Shown here piece after piece: positions 46,619 to 57,821 of a stretch of 64,000 nt of DNA. The first letter of the stretch is position 1. Every line of letters starts with the position of its first letter. The DNA is from Gammaproteobacteria bacterium MOLA455 (GTDB lineage Bacteria > Pseudomonadota > Gammaproteobacteria > Pseudomonadales > Porticoccaceae). The notes below the pieces were generated by a model that was given only the letters and a program-made list of their open reading frames with translations, did no database searches and was not told the DNA's origin. Made by a program: the position numbers and the translations under genes. The stretch is from positions 1,723,857-1,787,856 of the forward strand of contig AZIN01000001.1 in assembly GCA_000511875.1 (NCBI GenBank), read 5' to 3'.

Positions 46619-46915
46619 TCAACTGTTGAGGTCGGACAGGGCTGAGCTCAGTTTAGAGTTCATCGATTGCAGCAGGTGAGAAGCTTCAGTACCGGCTTGG
46701 GCGGACTGTTCGCTGCGAATAAGATCATGGGCCAAATTTAAGGCAGCCATCACCGCAATGCGTTCTACGCCGATGATATGTGAGCTGCGGCGGATCTCTT
46801 CCATCTTTTCATCGAGTAAGCTGGCTGACAGGATTAGCGCGTCGCGCTCGTCAGGCTTGCAGTTGACCTGATAGTCTTTGTCGAGGATACGGATAGTGAG
46901 TGATATAGATGACAT
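46619..46915 (-). CDS. zapA: Cell division protein ZapA
   Basis: A 98-residue FtsZ-associated protein that cross-links FtsZ filaments at mid-cell. The N-terminal globular part (SISLTIRILDKDYQVNCKPDERDALILSA) and the following helix (LLDEKMEEIRRSS...GVERIAVMAALNLAHDLI) match ZapA. It lies 8 nt downstream of the coiled-coil TIGR02449 gene and directly upstream of 6S RNA. Confidence 0.93.
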   Translation of the reverse strand: MSSISLTIRILDKDYQVNCKPDERDALILSASLLDEKMEEIRRSSHIIGVERIAVMAALNLAHDLIRSEQSAQAGTEASHLLQSMNSKLSSALSDLNS

Positions 46916-46923
46916 GCTGGCTG

Positions 46924-47124
46924 TTACTCTGCGTTTAAGTTTCTGAGGCGGTTAATCATGGTCTCTATTTTCTGCCGCGCCATTTCATTCTGTTCTAAGA
47001 GTTTGCCGCGTTCACCGGCAAGGCTCGATTCCCTGGCACGCAGAGACTGGTTCTCGCGTTTCAGCTGCAGGCAAAGCTCAATCAAGCTGTCCAGTTTTGC
47101 TTCTAGCTCTTGGTAAGCGCTCAT
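46924..47124 (-). CDS. Short coiled-coil protein, TIGR02449 family
   Basis: A 66-residue, highly charged, all-helical protein (YQELEAKLDSLIELCLQLKRENQSLRARESSL...) with heptad spacing, matching TIGR02449, found next to zapA in Pseudomonas-like genomes. A ZapB-like role as a division coiled coil is a reasonable inference from the neighbourhood but unproven. I use the ATG at 47124, because the extension to 47241 has a different composition and no match. Confidence 0.8.
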   Translation of the reverse strand: MSAYQELEAKLDSLIELCLQLKRENQSLRARESSLAGERGKLLEQNEMARQKIETMINRLRNLNAE

Positions 47125-47319
47125 AATCAGAGTTCTTTTTGGTGAATGTCTTGGCACTACTATCTCGGCGTTAATACCCTGATACTCAATCTCCAAGCAC
47201 CACGGCCGCCTAACTATAGGCATTGTCACAGTTTTGGTCAATCACGTCATTAAGTCAATGTGGCGTGCAGTGAAATAGTTAGAATGTTAGGATGCCTGCT
47301 ATCTGACCGAGGCATAGCC

Positions 47320-47865
47320 ATGACATTTGAACAGCTGGAAGATCTATTTTTTAAACTGCGAGTGAAGGCTGATCCCTCTGGGTTTCATGGCTTTCTTTGC
47401 GGGCGTTTGTGCTGTGGGAAAATTCCCTTGGATCAGCTGATTGAAACTTCTACAGGTTGGTTGGGGCTATCGGAAGAGCAAGCCGAAGGCGCCGCCTATC
47501 CCCTGCGAGATTTTTACGAGGCCGCGCTCACTAGTCTTGAAGATGTGTCTTTTATGTTTCAGCCAGTACTACCGGATGATGAACTGCCGCTGCCGGAACG
47601 CTTGGTTGCCGTAGGTCAGTGGTGCAGTAATTATCTGTCCGGTATCGGCGATGGCATGACCGACGGATTTGCGGTATCTGACGATGTAAAAGAAGCGTTG
47701 GAAGATCTTTCGGCTATAGCCCAAGTCTCGGTGGATTTTGACACTGACGATGACGGCGAGCGTGATTACTCCGAATTGATCGAGTATATCCGTATAGCAG
47801 TGCAGCTGATTTTCTCTGAGCTGCATCCAGAAGCCGCGGCCAATAGTGGTCCAACTGTTCACTAA
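47320..47865 (+). CDS. ygfB: UPF0149 family protein YgfB
   Basis: A 181-residue acidic protein of the UPF0149 family: GFHGFLCGRLCCGKIPLDQL at the N-terminus, WCSNYLSGIGDG in the middle, EALEDLSAIAQV and YSELIEYIRIAVQLIFSELHP at the end. In Pseudomonas a YgfB homologue modulates ampDh3 and alginate-linked transcription; that role here is not shown. The ATG at 47320 has GAGG (47309-47312) 7 nt ahead and is preferred over 47260. It is divergent from zapA and precedes pepP. Confidence 0.87.
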   Translation: MTFEQLEDLFFKLRVKADPSGFHGFLCGRLCCGKIPLDQLIETSTGWLGLSEEQAEGAAYPLRDFYEAALTSLEDVSFMFQPVLPDDELPLPERLVAVGQWCSNYLSGIGDGMTDGFAVSDDVKEALEDLSAIAQVSVDFDTDDDGERDYSELIEYIRIAVQLIFSELHPEAAANSGPTVH

Positions 47866-47932
47866 TCGCGTCTAACGGCCATACTATCCAACTTTACAGT
47901 ATCGAAAGCCAATCCATGCCCAGGGGAGCGCT

Positions 47933-49249
47933 ATGATCACCGTCAAGGAATACGCCGCTCGGCGCAGAGACCTTATGTCGATGATGGCTCCCAACAGTAT
48001 TGCTATTATTACCGGTGCTGTGGAAAAGATTCGTTCGCGCGATACTCACTACCCCTATAAGCAGTCGACCAGTCTTAGCTATCTCTGTGGTTTTCCAGAA
48101 CCTCAGGCTGTACTAGTTCTAATCCCCGGTCGCGAGCAGGGCCAGTGCCTGCTGTTTTGTCGTGAAAAAGATACGTTGCGTGAAACCTGGGATGGCTATC
48201 GTGCCGGACCAGATGGTGCGGTGGGGGATTTTGGTCTAGACGACGCTTTTCCGATTGACGATCTAGATGAGATTTTAACCGGTATGCTCGAGGGCCGAGA
48301 ACGGGTCTACTATGCGATCGGCAAAGATGTCGATTTTGATCGCCGTCTGATGGGCCTGATCAACCAAATTCGCGATGAACAAAGTCGCGGTTCACTGCCT
48401 CCTGGTGAATTTATCGACTTAGATCATCTGATCAATGAAATGCGTCTGATAAAAACTGCCTCCGAACTTAAGTTGATACGCAGAGCTGGCGAAATTTCGG
48501 CGCGAGCCCACTGTCGGGCAATGAAAATTAGTCAGCCGGGAATGTATGAGTACCAGTTGCAGGCTGAGATCGAACATGAGTTTATGGTCTCCGGTGCTGC
48601 GGCTCCTGCCTACACAAGTATTGTCGGCAGTGGCAAAAACGGCTGCATCTTGCACTACATAGATAATCGAGAAAAAATTAGCGACGGAGATTTGGTGCTG
48701 ATCGATGCCGGCTGTGAATATGAGAATTATGCCGCGGATATTACCCGTACCTTCCCAGTGAACGGCAAGTTCAGTCCAGAGCAGGCGGCGATCTACGATA
48801 TTGTTTTGCAGGCACAGCTTGAAGCCATTGCCAAAATCACTCCCGGTGCTGCCTATAATGTAGCCAACGATGCGACCGTCGCCGTGATCACTGAAGGTCT
48901 GCGTGATCTGGGTATACTGGACGGCGAGGTCAATGAGTTGATCGAAATGGAAGCCTATAAAGATTTCTATATGCACAGTTCAGGCCACTGGTTGGGCATG
49001 GATGTGCATGATGTTGGTGACTACAAAATTGATAATCAGTGGCGTGTCTATGAGCCGGGCATGGTTGTCACTGTGGAGCCGGGTATTTATATTTCTCCGG
49101 ATAACAGTAATGTGGCAGAAAAATGGCGGGGGCTGGCTGTGCGTATAGAAGATGATATAGCCGTGACCAAAACCGGCCGCGAAGATTTAACCGCCGGCGT
49201 CCCAAAGATACGCAGTGAGATTGAGTTTTTAATGGCGGTACAGTCATGA
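47933..49249 (+). CDS. pepP: Xaa-Pro aminopeptidase
   Basis: A 438-residue aminopeptidase P with the pita-bread fold; it removes N-terminal residues preceding proline. The N-terminal domain shows FPYKQS-like (HYPYKQSTSLSYLCGFPEP). Metal ligands of the catalytic domain are in LVLIDAGCEYENYAADITRTFPVNG, HSSGHWLGMDVHDVG, VVTVEPGIYI and AVRIEDDIAV. It leads the ygfB-pepP-ubiH-ubiI order known from gammaproteobacteria and overlaps ubiH by 4 nt. Confidence 0.95.
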   Translation: MITVKEYAARRRDLMSMMAPNSIAIITGAVEKIRSRDTHYPYKQSTSLSYLCGFPEPQAVLVLIPGREQGQCLLFCREKDTLRETWDGYRAGPDGAVGDFGLDDAFPIDDLDEILTGMLEGRERVYYAIGKDVDFDRRLMGLINQIRDEQSRGSLPPGEFIDLDHLINEMRLIKTASELKLIRRAGEISARAHCRAMKISQPGMYEYQLQAEIEHEFMVSGAAAPAYTSIVGSGKNGCILHYIDNREKISDGDLVLIDAGCEYENYAADITRTFPVNGKFSPEQAAIYDIVLQAQLEAIAKITPGAAYNVANDATVAVITEGLRDLGILDGEVNELIEMEAYKDFYMHSSGHWLGMDVHDVGDYKIDNQWRVYEPGMVVTVEPGIYISPDNSNVAEKWRGLAVRIEDDIAVTKTGREDLTAGVPKIRSEIEFLMAVQS

Positions 49250-50514
49250 GTCAGAAAGCCGTGACCGGTATAGATAAAAACACCGGCGTCAAACATTATG
49301 ATCTGGTGATAGTCGGCGGCGGCATGGTGGGCCTAAGCCTAGCGTTATTATTAGCGCAACAGCAGTCGGATTGGACTGTTCTGCTTCTCGAAGCTCAGGA
49401 CTATGACCACTCCGATAAACATAATAACCACCCAAGTTTTGATTCGCGCTCAACGGCCCTCTCCTGGAGCAGCCGCAAAATATTTGAAAGCGCTGGACTC
49501 TGGTCAGAGTTGGAATCCCATGCCAGCGCGATTAAAAAAATTCATGTCAGCGATCGCGGTCATATGGGTTTAACGAGAATCAGTGCCGATGAAGCTGGCG
49601 TTGAAGCCCTAGGTTATGTGATTGAAAATCGCTGGATTGGTGCTGTATTGTTGGAGAGACTGGCCGCCTGTACAGTTGAAATGATGGCCCCAGAACGTGT
49701 CGCAAAAATAGTCCCACTAAAATCTGCTGTGCAGATACATCTCGAAAACAGCGACCAACCTATTCAGGCCTCACTACTGGTGATAGCCGACGGTGCCAAT
49801 TCCCTAACCGCCCAAAAGCTCGGTATCTATAGTGACAGGCAACCCTATGGTCAGCAGGGGATAATCGCCAATATTGCACTGCAAGATGCCCATGATGGCG
49901 TAGCCTATGAGCGCTTTACAGACCAGGGTCCCATGGCCATGTTGCCGCTGCCAGACTTTGATGGCAGCCCTCGCTGTGCACTGGTCTGGACGCAGCCGCC
50001 GGAGCGTTCCGCAGAATTGATGGCCGCTACAGATAAGGATTTTTTAAAGGCGTTGCAAGATAGCTTTGGTTATCGCATGGGTATGGTGAAAAAAGTCGGC
50101 GAACGAGTGGCCTACCCACTGGCACTGACAACAGCTAGTGAGCAGGTGCGACGCAATATTGCGGTGCTGGGCAATGCTGCCCACAGCTTACATCCGGTTG
50201 CCGGCCAGGGTTTTAACCTGTCGTTGCGCGATGTAGCAACACTGGCAGATGTGCTGGGCAAGGCCAAATCGGCGGGCAGGGATTTCTCCTCACTGGAGAC
50301 ACTTGAAGGCTATCAGCAACAGCAATTGGCCGATCAACAAAACACCCTAATGTTTAGCGACAATCTACCCAAATTATTTGGCCAGTCATCCTCGGTTGTT
50401 GCCCTGGGACGAAATTCCGGGCTGGTGATGATGGACCTGCTGCCGAGTCTGCGCAGTCGCTTTGCCAAGTTTGGCATGGGCATGGTCAACAAGGAGGCTG
50501 GGCATGGTCAATAA
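49246..50514 (+). CDS. ubiH: FAD-dependent ubiquinone hydroxylase UbiH
   Basis: A 422-residue class A flavin monooxygenase for ubiquinone ring hydroxylation. The Rossmann motif is VIVGGGMVGLSLALLLAQQ (about 18-36), the DG motif is LVIADGANSLTAQKLG, and the FAD ribityl motif is VLGNAAHSLHPVAGQGFNLSLRD. The order pepP-ubiH-ubiI supports UbiH (C4 position) over its paralogues. Its last 11 nt overlap the start of ubiI. Confidence 0.92.
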   Translation: MSQKAVTGIDKNTGVKHYDLVIVGGGMVGLSLALLLAQQQSDWTVLLLEAQDYDHSDKHNNHPSFDSRSTALSWSSRKIFESAGLWSELESHASAIKKIHVSDRGHMGLTRISADEAGVEALGYVIENRWIGAVLLERLAACTVEMMAPERVAKIVPLKSAVQIHLENSDQPIQASLLVIADGANSLTAQKLGIYSDRQPYGQQGIIANIALQDAHDGVAYERFTDQGPMAMLPLPDFDGSPRCALVWTQPPERSAELMAATDKDFLKALQDSFGYRMGMVKKVGERVAYPLALTTASEQVRRNIAVLGNAAHSLHPVAGQGFNLSLRDVATLADVLGKAKSAGRDFSSLETLEGYQQQQLADQQNTLMFSDNLPKLFGQSSSVVALGRNSGLVMMDLLPSLRSRFAKFGMGMVNKEAGHGQ

Positions 50515-51718
50515 AAAGGTTGAGCAGTATCGAGAATACGATGTGATTGTGGTGGGTGCTGGCATGGTTGGCGCCGCTTTTGCCTGTCTGATAGCGCGCT
50601 CAAATGCCAGCTTATCTGTAGCCCTATTGGAAGCTCATGGCACTGCCGCGTTTGATTCTGAGCAGTTTGATCCTCGGGTTGCGGCGCTCACGGAAAAGTC
50701 TCGCAGCCTGTTAGATTGTTGTGGTGTCTGGGACTCAATTGCCGCTCAGCGAGTCAGCGCCTATGGTGCCATGCAGGTCTGGGATGCTGAGGGCACTGGC
50801 GAAATTCATTTCGATTGCCAGGATGTGCAGCAGCCTAATCTTGGCCACATAGTTGAAAACTCTCTAGTGGTTGAATCACTGTTGGCCGAGGTCGACAGGT
50901 TAGACAATGTAGATTTTCTCTGTCCGGTTAATGTTTCTCAGTACAGTCAGTCCGACTCGCAGGTTGGCGTTGAATTAAGTGGTGGTGAGCAGCTAGTTGC
51001 GCCCCTTTTAGTGGCAGCAGACGGCGGCAATTCAAACATAAGGGAGCGGTTTAAATTTGCCACTCGTGAGTGGGATTATGGTCACAGCGCCATAGTCACC
51101 ACGGTGCAAACCGAGTCAATACACCAGCAGACTGCCTGGCAACGTTTTATGCCAACGGGGCCGTTGGCGTTGTTGCCGCTAGACAAACAGGGCGATCAGC
51201 ATTATTGCTCGTTGGTTTGGTCTCAGGAAACTGCTGAAGCCGAGCGTTTGATGGCGTTGGATGACGCGGCTTTTTGTGCTGAGTTAAGTCGTGCCAGTGA
51301 GCTGTGCGTGGGTGAAATCCTCTCTGTGGATAAGCGCTATGCTATTCCACTGCGTCAGCGTCATGCGAAAGATTATGTGGTTGAGCGAGTGGCTCTGCTG
51401 GGTGATGCGGCACATACTATTCACCCGCTTGCAGGGCAGGGGGTGAATCTGGGTTTTGCTGATGTTAAGGCTCTGGTCGATACACTCTGTGCTGAGGCTA
51501 AGCGGGGTAATGATTTGGGTTCGCTGATGTGTTTGCATAGATATCAGCGTCTGCGTAAGCCAGAAAACTTGGCCACCATGGCGGCGATGGAAGGCTTTAA
51601 GAGGTTATTTGCGGCGGATAATGTTGCAGTGAGATTGTTGCGCAATATGGGGCTTGGCAAGGTCAATCAGATCAAGCCGTTGAAGAATGAGATTATTAAG
51701 CAGGTAATGGGGCTTTGA
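50504..51718 (+). CDS. ubiI: FAD-dependent ubiquinone hydroxylase UbiI (VisC-like)
   Basis: A 404-residue paralogue of UbiH. It has VIVVGAGMVGAAFACLIARS, LVAADGGNSNIRERF and ALLGDAAHTIHPLAGQGVNLGFADVKAL. Bacterial UbiI performs the C5 hydroxylation. I use the ATG at 50504, preceded by AAGGAGG (50491-50497) with a 6-nt gap; the frame upstream to 50462 lies inside ubiH. With coq7 at 23 kb, three ring hydroxylases of the pathway are present in this window. Confidence 0.91.
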   Translation: MVNKKVEQYREYDVIVVGAGMVGAAFACLIARSNASLSVALLEAHGTAAFDSEQFDPRVAALTEKSRSLLDCCGVWDSIAAQRVSAYGAMQVWDAEGTGEIHFDCQDVQQPNLGHIVENSLVVESLLAEVDRLDNVDFLCPVNVSQYSQSDSQVGVELSGGEQLVAPLLVAADGGNSNIRERFKFATREWDYGHSAIVTTVQTESIHQQTAWQRFMPTGPLALLPLDKQGDQHYCSLVWSQETAEAERLMALDDAAFCAELSRASELCVGEILSVDKRYAIPLRQRHAKDYVVERVALLGDAAHTIHPLAGQGVNLGFADVKALVDTLCAEAKRGNDLGSLMCLHRYQRLRKPENLATMAAMEGFKRLFAADNVAVRLLRNMGLGKVNQIKPLKNEIIKQVMGL

Positions 51719-51801
51719 TTGAGTTTAATAATAACAATGACCCTGCCACCTTCGGTTCACTGAGTTCTCTTGGGATGGCAGTGTGATTTGCGGCTCAGAC
51801 T

Positions 51802-52863
51802 CTAATCCTTAAACGACACCATAATCAGCTTAAATGACCCACTCCGAGCCACTTCCCGAACCCGTGGAAAATAATCCTGAGCTTTTTTCTCCAGGGCAAT
51901 AAAGTTGTTTACTACAAACAGAGCGCGCCCTCTGGGGGCCAGTAGCCGTTTACTGGCGGTCAAAAATTTCGCTGTTAACTCACCGTCGATATTAAACCCC
52001 TGATGAAATGGCGGGTTGCAAATAATCGCATCAAAGTGCTCTTCAAGCTGACTGCCAGCATCGCCGGCGATAACGGTTCCGTCCACTTTTAGCGCTGCAA
52101 AATTTGCCTTGCAGGCTTTTAGAGCCGCAGCATTATTGTCAGTTGCGGTTATCTTGGTCAAGCCTTCTTGGGCTGCTGCACAGGCAAGAAAGCCGTAGCC
52201 ACAACCGAGATCGAGCAACGATTGAGGCTGATTTTCAGCGCCAAAGGACTGTAGGAACTCCGGCAACTGATTAATTAGCAGCGCACTGCCCTGATCGATC
52301 TTGTTCCAACCGAAAATGCCCGGCTTGCTCTGTAACGGCAGGTTTTCAGGACTGCCAATAGAGCGTAATACCAGGTAGTTTTTGTCATCCAAGAGTTTTC
52401 CGGCGTCGCTATATTTGGTCACACGAGAGAGATAATAGTTGCCGGACTTCTTTGGCTGACAGCTGTCGCCAAATAGTTTGTTGGCGTGACCTGTATAGGT
52501 CTTTAGCCCATCAGTTTTTTCGCCACTTAGCATCAGTGTGCCGCCAGATTTCAATAGCACTGATGCCCGATTAATAATATGGTGACTCACCGCTCGCTCT
52601 TTCGAGACCCGAAACAAAACGCTGTCGAAACTGCCAGTCTCAAGATCGCTAAAATCAAAGTCACTGAATTTCGCCGAGACGCCAGCTTGGGCGGCTGCCT
52701 GAGCAATTTCGTAGCGGTTGCTGCGAAGGATGCGCTTGGCACTGCCGGACTGAGCAATGTATACCCAGGGCGCGTCGTCCCAATTTTCATCAGCGACAAT
52801 TAAGCATTTACCTTGCAGGTCGTGGAGTTGTTGAGCTAGTAGCTCTACGCTGGGATCGCTCAT
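51802..52863 (-). CDS. rsmC: 16S rRNA (guanine-1207-N2) methyltransferase
   Basis: A 353-residue two-domain methyltransferase. The N-terminal half is a degenerate methyltransferase-like domain; the C-terminal half is catalytic, with LLDLGCGYGFLACAAAQEG (SAM loop) and the base-flipping motif ICNPPFHQGFN. PGIFGWNKIDQGSALLI at the junction is typical of RsmC. RlmG is a possible alternative, but the motifs fit RsmC better. It overlaps rsuA by 4 nt. Confidence 0.87.
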   Translation of the reverse strand: MSDPSVELLAQQLHDLQGKCLIVADENWDDAPWVYIAQSGSAKRILRSNRYEIAQAAAQAGVSAKFSDFDFSDLETGSFDSVLFRVSKERAVSHHIINRASVLLKSGGTLMLSGEKTDGLKTYTGHANKLFGDSCQPKKSGNYYLSRVTKYSDAGKLLDDKNYLVLRSIGSPENLPLQSKPGIFGWNKIDQGSALLINQLPEFLQSFGAENQPQSLLDLGCGYGFLACAAAQEGLTKITATDNNAAALKACKANFAALKVDGTVIAGDAGSQLEEHFDAIICNPPFHQGFNIDGELTAKFLTASKRLLAPRGRALFVVNNFIALEKKAQDYFPRVREVARSGSFKLIMVSFKD

Positions 52864-53566
52864 GATTGGGGTGCCATTATACTGGCCACTTCGACCTCGG
52901 TGAGGGGGCGATAATCGCCGGGTTCGAGAGATTCGTCGAGAATAATGCCGCCGACCTGAGTGCGATGCAGTGACTCAACATGGTTTCCCAGTGCAGCAAA
53001 CATACGCTTGACCTGGTGATACTTGCCTTGGGCAATACTCAGCAACACCGTTTGATCGTCAATCTGTTCCATGGTGGCAGGCAGGCAGGGATGTTTTTCG
53101 CCCTTAAGCCAAACTCCATTGGCCAGTTTTTCGCTGTAGTCGGGGGTGATTGGAATACCCAGAGTTACTCTATAGATTTTCTGGCATTCGCTGCGCGGTG
53201 AGGTCAGGCGATGGTTCCATTGGCCGTCGTCGGTAATCAGCAGCAGACCAGTGGTATCTATATCCAGACGTCCAGCAATCTGCAGTTCGTCACTGCGATG
53301 CTCAAAGATCAGATCCAGAGCGGTGCTGTTGTTATTGTCTTTGGTTGCTGAGACCACGCCAGCGGGTTTATTCAACATAAAGTAGCGGTTTTTCGCCAGA
53401 GTGATGGCTGAACCGTCGATACAGATCACTTCGTCGCCGGTTATTTTCTGTGCCGCACTCGTGGCTTTCTCACCGTCGATAGTGACGTCGCCATACTTTA
53501 CGTAGCGTTTAACCTCGACCCGGGAAAGGTCCGTGGCATTGCTTATATATTTATCAAGTCGGAGCA

Positions 53567-53567
<1 letters not shown>
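52860..53567 (-). CDS. rsuA: 16S rRNA pseudouridine-516 synthase
   Basis: A 235-residue pseudouridine synthase with an N-terminal S4 RNA-binding domain (RLDKYISNATDLSRVEVKRYV) and a catalytic core with the aspartate in GRLDIDTTGLLLITDDG. The sequence HRLTSPRSECQKIYRV is typical of RsuA. Its ATG overlaps the hemB stop as TAATG, and it overlaps rsmC by 4 nt, so hemB-rsuA-rsmC is a tight unit with two 16S rRNA modifiers. Confidence 0.92.
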
Positions 53568-54709
<1,142 letters not shown>

Positions 54710-56002
54710 TTACAGTGTTTTGAACACCTTCGCGGCGGCATCCAGAGTGAACTGAATATCGTCATCGGTGTGTGCAGCAGACATAAAGCCCGCTTCATAG
54801 GAGGCTGGCGCCAAATAGACGCCGGCTTCAAGCATGCCGTGGAAGAACTTGCCGAAGCGATCGGTATCGCACTTCATCACTTGCTGATAGTTGACTATGT
54901 GCTCTTCCTCAGAGAAGAAGATGCCCCACATGGTGCCCACGTGATTACTGGTTAGCGGAATCCCGGCACTGGTAGCTCGTTCACGGAGACCATTGACCAG
55001 TTCATCTGTGTGTCTGACCAGCGGATCGAGAAAGCCGGGCTCTGATACTAGATTGAGGGTTGCCAGTCCGGCGGCCATAGCTACGGGATTGCCGGATAGG
55101 GTGCCGGCCTGATAAACCGGACCCAGAGGTGCGATCTGCTCCATAAGTTCGCGCTTGCCGCCAAAGGCGCCTACCGGCATACCGCCGCCAATAACCTTAC
55201 CTAAGCAAACTAAGTCTGGCATTACGCCATAGTAAGCACTTGCTCCCTGAGGTCCAATACGGAAGCCGGTCATCACCTCATCCATAATTAATACCGCACC
55301 TGAGGCGCTGCAGCATTCCCGCAGAGCTTGTAAAAAACCAGGAATCGGCGGCACGCAGTTCATATTGCCAACCACGGGCTCCACAATAATACAGGCGATT
55401 TGATCACCGATTTCAGCGAAGGTCTTGCGGACCTGTTCGATATTGTTGTAGCTCAGTGTGATGGTGTGATCCGCCAGCGAGGTTGGAACACCTGGCGAGC
55501 TGGGCACCCCTAGAGTCAGTGCGCCAGATCCAGCCTTCACCAGCAGTGAATCCGAATGGCCATGGTAGCAGCCTTCGAACTTAACAATTTTATCGCGCCC
55601 GGTAGCGCCTCTGGCGAGGCGGATAGCACTCATTGTAGCTTCGGTACCGGAGTTGACCATGCGCACCATGTCCATGCCCGGTACACGCTCGCAGATTTTA
55701 TCGGCAAGGAGAATCTCAAGCTCAGTTGGGGTGCCAAAGGTCATGGCTTTTTCTAGCTGCTCGCGAATCGCGTCAAGTACTTGGGGATGGCCGTGACCGA
55801 GAATCATTGGCCCCCACGACATGATGTAGTCGATGTAGCGCTTACCGTCTGCATCAAACATATAGGCGCCGGCGGCGCGGTCAAAGAATAAAGGAGTTCC
55901 GCCCACTGCGCGAAAGGCTCGCACCGGAGAGTTAACGCCGCCGGGGATATGTTTTTGAGCAGCATCGAAGAGTTCTTTTGAGCGTGGGCCAGCGTAGGTC
56001 AT
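54710..56002 (-). CDS. hemL: Glutamate-1-semialdehyde 2,1-aminomutase
   Basis: A 430-residue PLP enzyme producing 5-aminolevulinate from glutamate-1-semialdehyde, the C5 route to heme. Motifs are [89 protein letters not shown] and the PLP lysine in [16 protein letters not shown]. It provides the substrate for HemB downstream. About 210 bp without a gene separate it from hemJ, probably holding its promoter. Confidence 0.97.
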   Translation of the reverse strand: MTYAGPRSKELFDAAQKHIPGGVNSPVRAFRAVGGTPLFFDRAAGAYMFDADGKRYIDYIMSWGPMILGHGHPQVLDAIREQLEKAMTFGTPTELEILLADKICERVPGMDMVRMVNSGTEATMSAIRLARGATGRDKIVKFEGCYHGHSDSLLVKAGSGALTLGVPSSPGVPTSLADHTITLSYNNIEQVRKTFAEIGDQIACIIVEPVVGNMNCVPPIPGFLQALRECCSASGAVLIMDEVMTGFRIGPQGASAYYGVMPDLVCLGKVIGGGMPVGAFGGKRELMEQIAPLGPVYQAGTLSGNPVAMAAGLATLNLVSEPGFLDPLVRHTDELVNGLRERATSAGIPLTSNHVGTMWGIFFSEEEHIVNYQQVMKCDTDRFGKFFHGMLEAGVYLAPASYEAGFMSAAHTDDDIQFTLDAAAKVFKTL

Positions 56003-56212
56003 TGACGATTCCTGAAGTAGTGATGTCTTTTAAAGCAGCTTGAGAATTTGGATTGCATTATCCTGAATATAGTGCGGTGTTGCCATCTTATAACCCGATG
56101 ACAACTATAATCAGTGTCGGAGCTTTCAATACGACAGGACAGTGCTGACGGATGACCGCTGTAGCGCTCTTGATTCTGCTGAAACAGCTAGGCAAAGAAC
56201 CTAGGTTAAGTG

Positions 56213-56641
56213 CTAAGCAAACGGCTTAACTATAACCAGGATCACGATTGCCACCAAAAACAGCACTGGCACTTCATTAAACAGACGGAAGTAAATATGG
56301 GACTTCTGATTAACACCATCCCTGAGTTTGCGCAGGTGTGCGGCACAAGCAAAATGGTAGCCAATCAAAACCACCACCAACAGAGCTTTTAGTTGAAACC
56401 ACAGTTGGCTGATATAGTAATCCAGCGCCATCGAGACCAACCAGCCGCCGAGCAATACCGTGGCGATCATGGAAGGGGTAGCAATGCCGTTGTAGAGTTT
56501 GCGCTCCATAACAATAAAACGCTCGATACTGAGTTTGTCATCAGACATGACGTGATAGACAAATAGTCGAGGCAGATAAAATAGTGCGGCGAACCAGCAG
56601 ATAACTGCTATTAAATGAAAGGCCAGGACCCATTCGTACAC
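56213..56641 (-). CDS. hemJ: Protoporphyrinogen IX oxidase HemJ (UPF0093)
   Basis: A 142-residue membrane protein with about four transmembrane helices. It matches the HemJ family: FHLIAVICWFAALFYLPRLFVYH with the conserved histidine, MERKLYNGIATPSMIATVLLGGWL, and LKALLVVVLIGYHFAC with another conserved histidine. HemJ is the oxygen-independent alternative to HemG/HemY. The start is GTG at 56641, with GGAGG 6 nt ahead. Its place upstream of hemL-hemB supports a heme role. Confidence 0.9.
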   Translation of the reverse strand: MYEWVLAFHLIAVICWFAALFYLPRLFVYHVMSDDKLSIERFIVMERKLYNGIATPSMIATVLLGGWLVSMALDYYISQLWFQLKALLVVVLIGYHFACAAHLRKLRDGVNQKSHIYFRLFNEVPVLFLVAIVILVIVKPFA

Positions 56642-56768
56642 GTACCACCTCCGGAAAAAAATGATGCCTGTGCGGGATTTGAGATCCGTTGTTAAAACAC
56701 ACAGCAGCTATAAGATTCGGGTATTATAGACCGACTACGTATTTCTAGATAAGGAAAAGAGAGGACCC

Positions 56769-57821
56769 GTGATTAAAGTTGGTATTGTTGGAGCAACAGG
56801 TTACACCGGAGCAGAGCTACTCAGGTTATTGGCAGTGCACCCAGAGGCACAGGTAACGGTGATCACCTCACGCAGTGAGGAAGGTAGGCCGGTTGCAGAT
56901 CTGTACCCCAGTTTGCGCGGGATTAGTGATCTGAAGTTCTCTCAGCCAGATGTGGATCTGCTAGCTCAGTGCGATGCGGTATTCTTTGCCACACCCCATG
57001 GCGTCGCTCAGGGCATGGTCGCCAGTATACTAGAGCGCGGAGTGAAGGTTATCGACCTATCGGCTGACTTCCGTATTCGAGACGTACCTACCTGGGAGAG
57101 CTGGTATGGTCAAACTCACGGCGCTCCCGAACTAATTTCCCAAGCGGTCTATGGATTGCCCGAGCTCAATCGTGAGGCTATAGCTAGCGCGAGCCTAATC
57201 GCCTGCCCCGGCTGTTATCCAACCAGTGTACAGTTGGGCTTTTTGCCGTTGATGGAAGCCGGCTGTATAGATCTTAATGATTTGATCGCCAACTCAGCTT
57301 CAGGTGTCAGCGGTGCCGGTCGTCAGGCCAGTATTGGTGCTCTGCATGCCGAAGTCAGCGATAGCTTTAAAGCTTATGCCGCCTCTGGCCATCGCCATCT
57401 GCCAGAGATTGTGCAAGGTTTAAATGACATGGCTGTTTCTGCTGGTGGATCAACGGATGCATCAGTCAACCTGACGTTCGTGCCTCATCTGTTGCCAATC
57501 AACCGTGGTATTCATAGTACCCTGTACGCCACGTTGACTGATTTAACCGTCGATGTGCAGGCGCTCTTTGAAGCTCGCTATGCCGATGAGCCCTTTGTCG
57601 ATGTGCTGCCAGCTGGCAGTCATCCTCAGACCAACTCTGTGCGTGGATCTAATTTCTGTCGCATCGCAGTGCACCGCCCCAATGGCGGCGCCAAGGTTGT
57701 GGTCTTGGTAGTTGAAGACAATCTGACAAAAGGTGCATCCGGTCAGGGTATTCAATGTATGAACATCATCTTTGGGCTGGCTGAAAATGCCGGGCTGGCG
57801 GCGCCCGCGCTGCTGCCCTGA
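56769..57821 (+). CDS. argC: N-acetyl-gamma-glutamyl-phosphate reductase
   Basis: A 350-residue NADPH-dependent reductase, the third step of arginine synthesis. It begins [24 protein letters not shown]. The catalytic cysteine is in [63 protein letters not shown] and [15 protein letters not shown] are also characteristic. The start is GTG at 56769 with GAGAGGA just ahead. Its TGA overlaps the ATG of the next gene by one base. Confidence 0.96.
   Translation: MIKVGIVGATGYTGAELLRLLAVHPEAQVTVITSRSEEGRPVADLYPSLRGISDLKFSQPDVDLLAQCDAVFFATPHGVAQGMVASILERGVKVIDLSADFRIRDVPTWESWYGQTHGAPELISQAVYGLPELNREAIASASLIACPGCYPTSVQLGFLPLMEAGCIDLNDLIANSASGVSGAGRQASIGALHAEVSDSFKAYAASGHRHLPEIVQGLNDMAVSAGGSTDASVNLTFVPHLLPINRGIHSTLYATLTDLTVDVQALFEARYADEPFVDVLPAGSHPQTNSVRGSNFCRIAVHRPNGGAKVVVLVVEDNLTKGASGQGIQCMNIIFGLAENAGLAAPALLP

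Noticed and set aside
49246..51718. ubiH and ubiI as a recent tandem duplication
   Set aside because: The proteins share motifs but differ widely; they are old paralogues in a conserved order.
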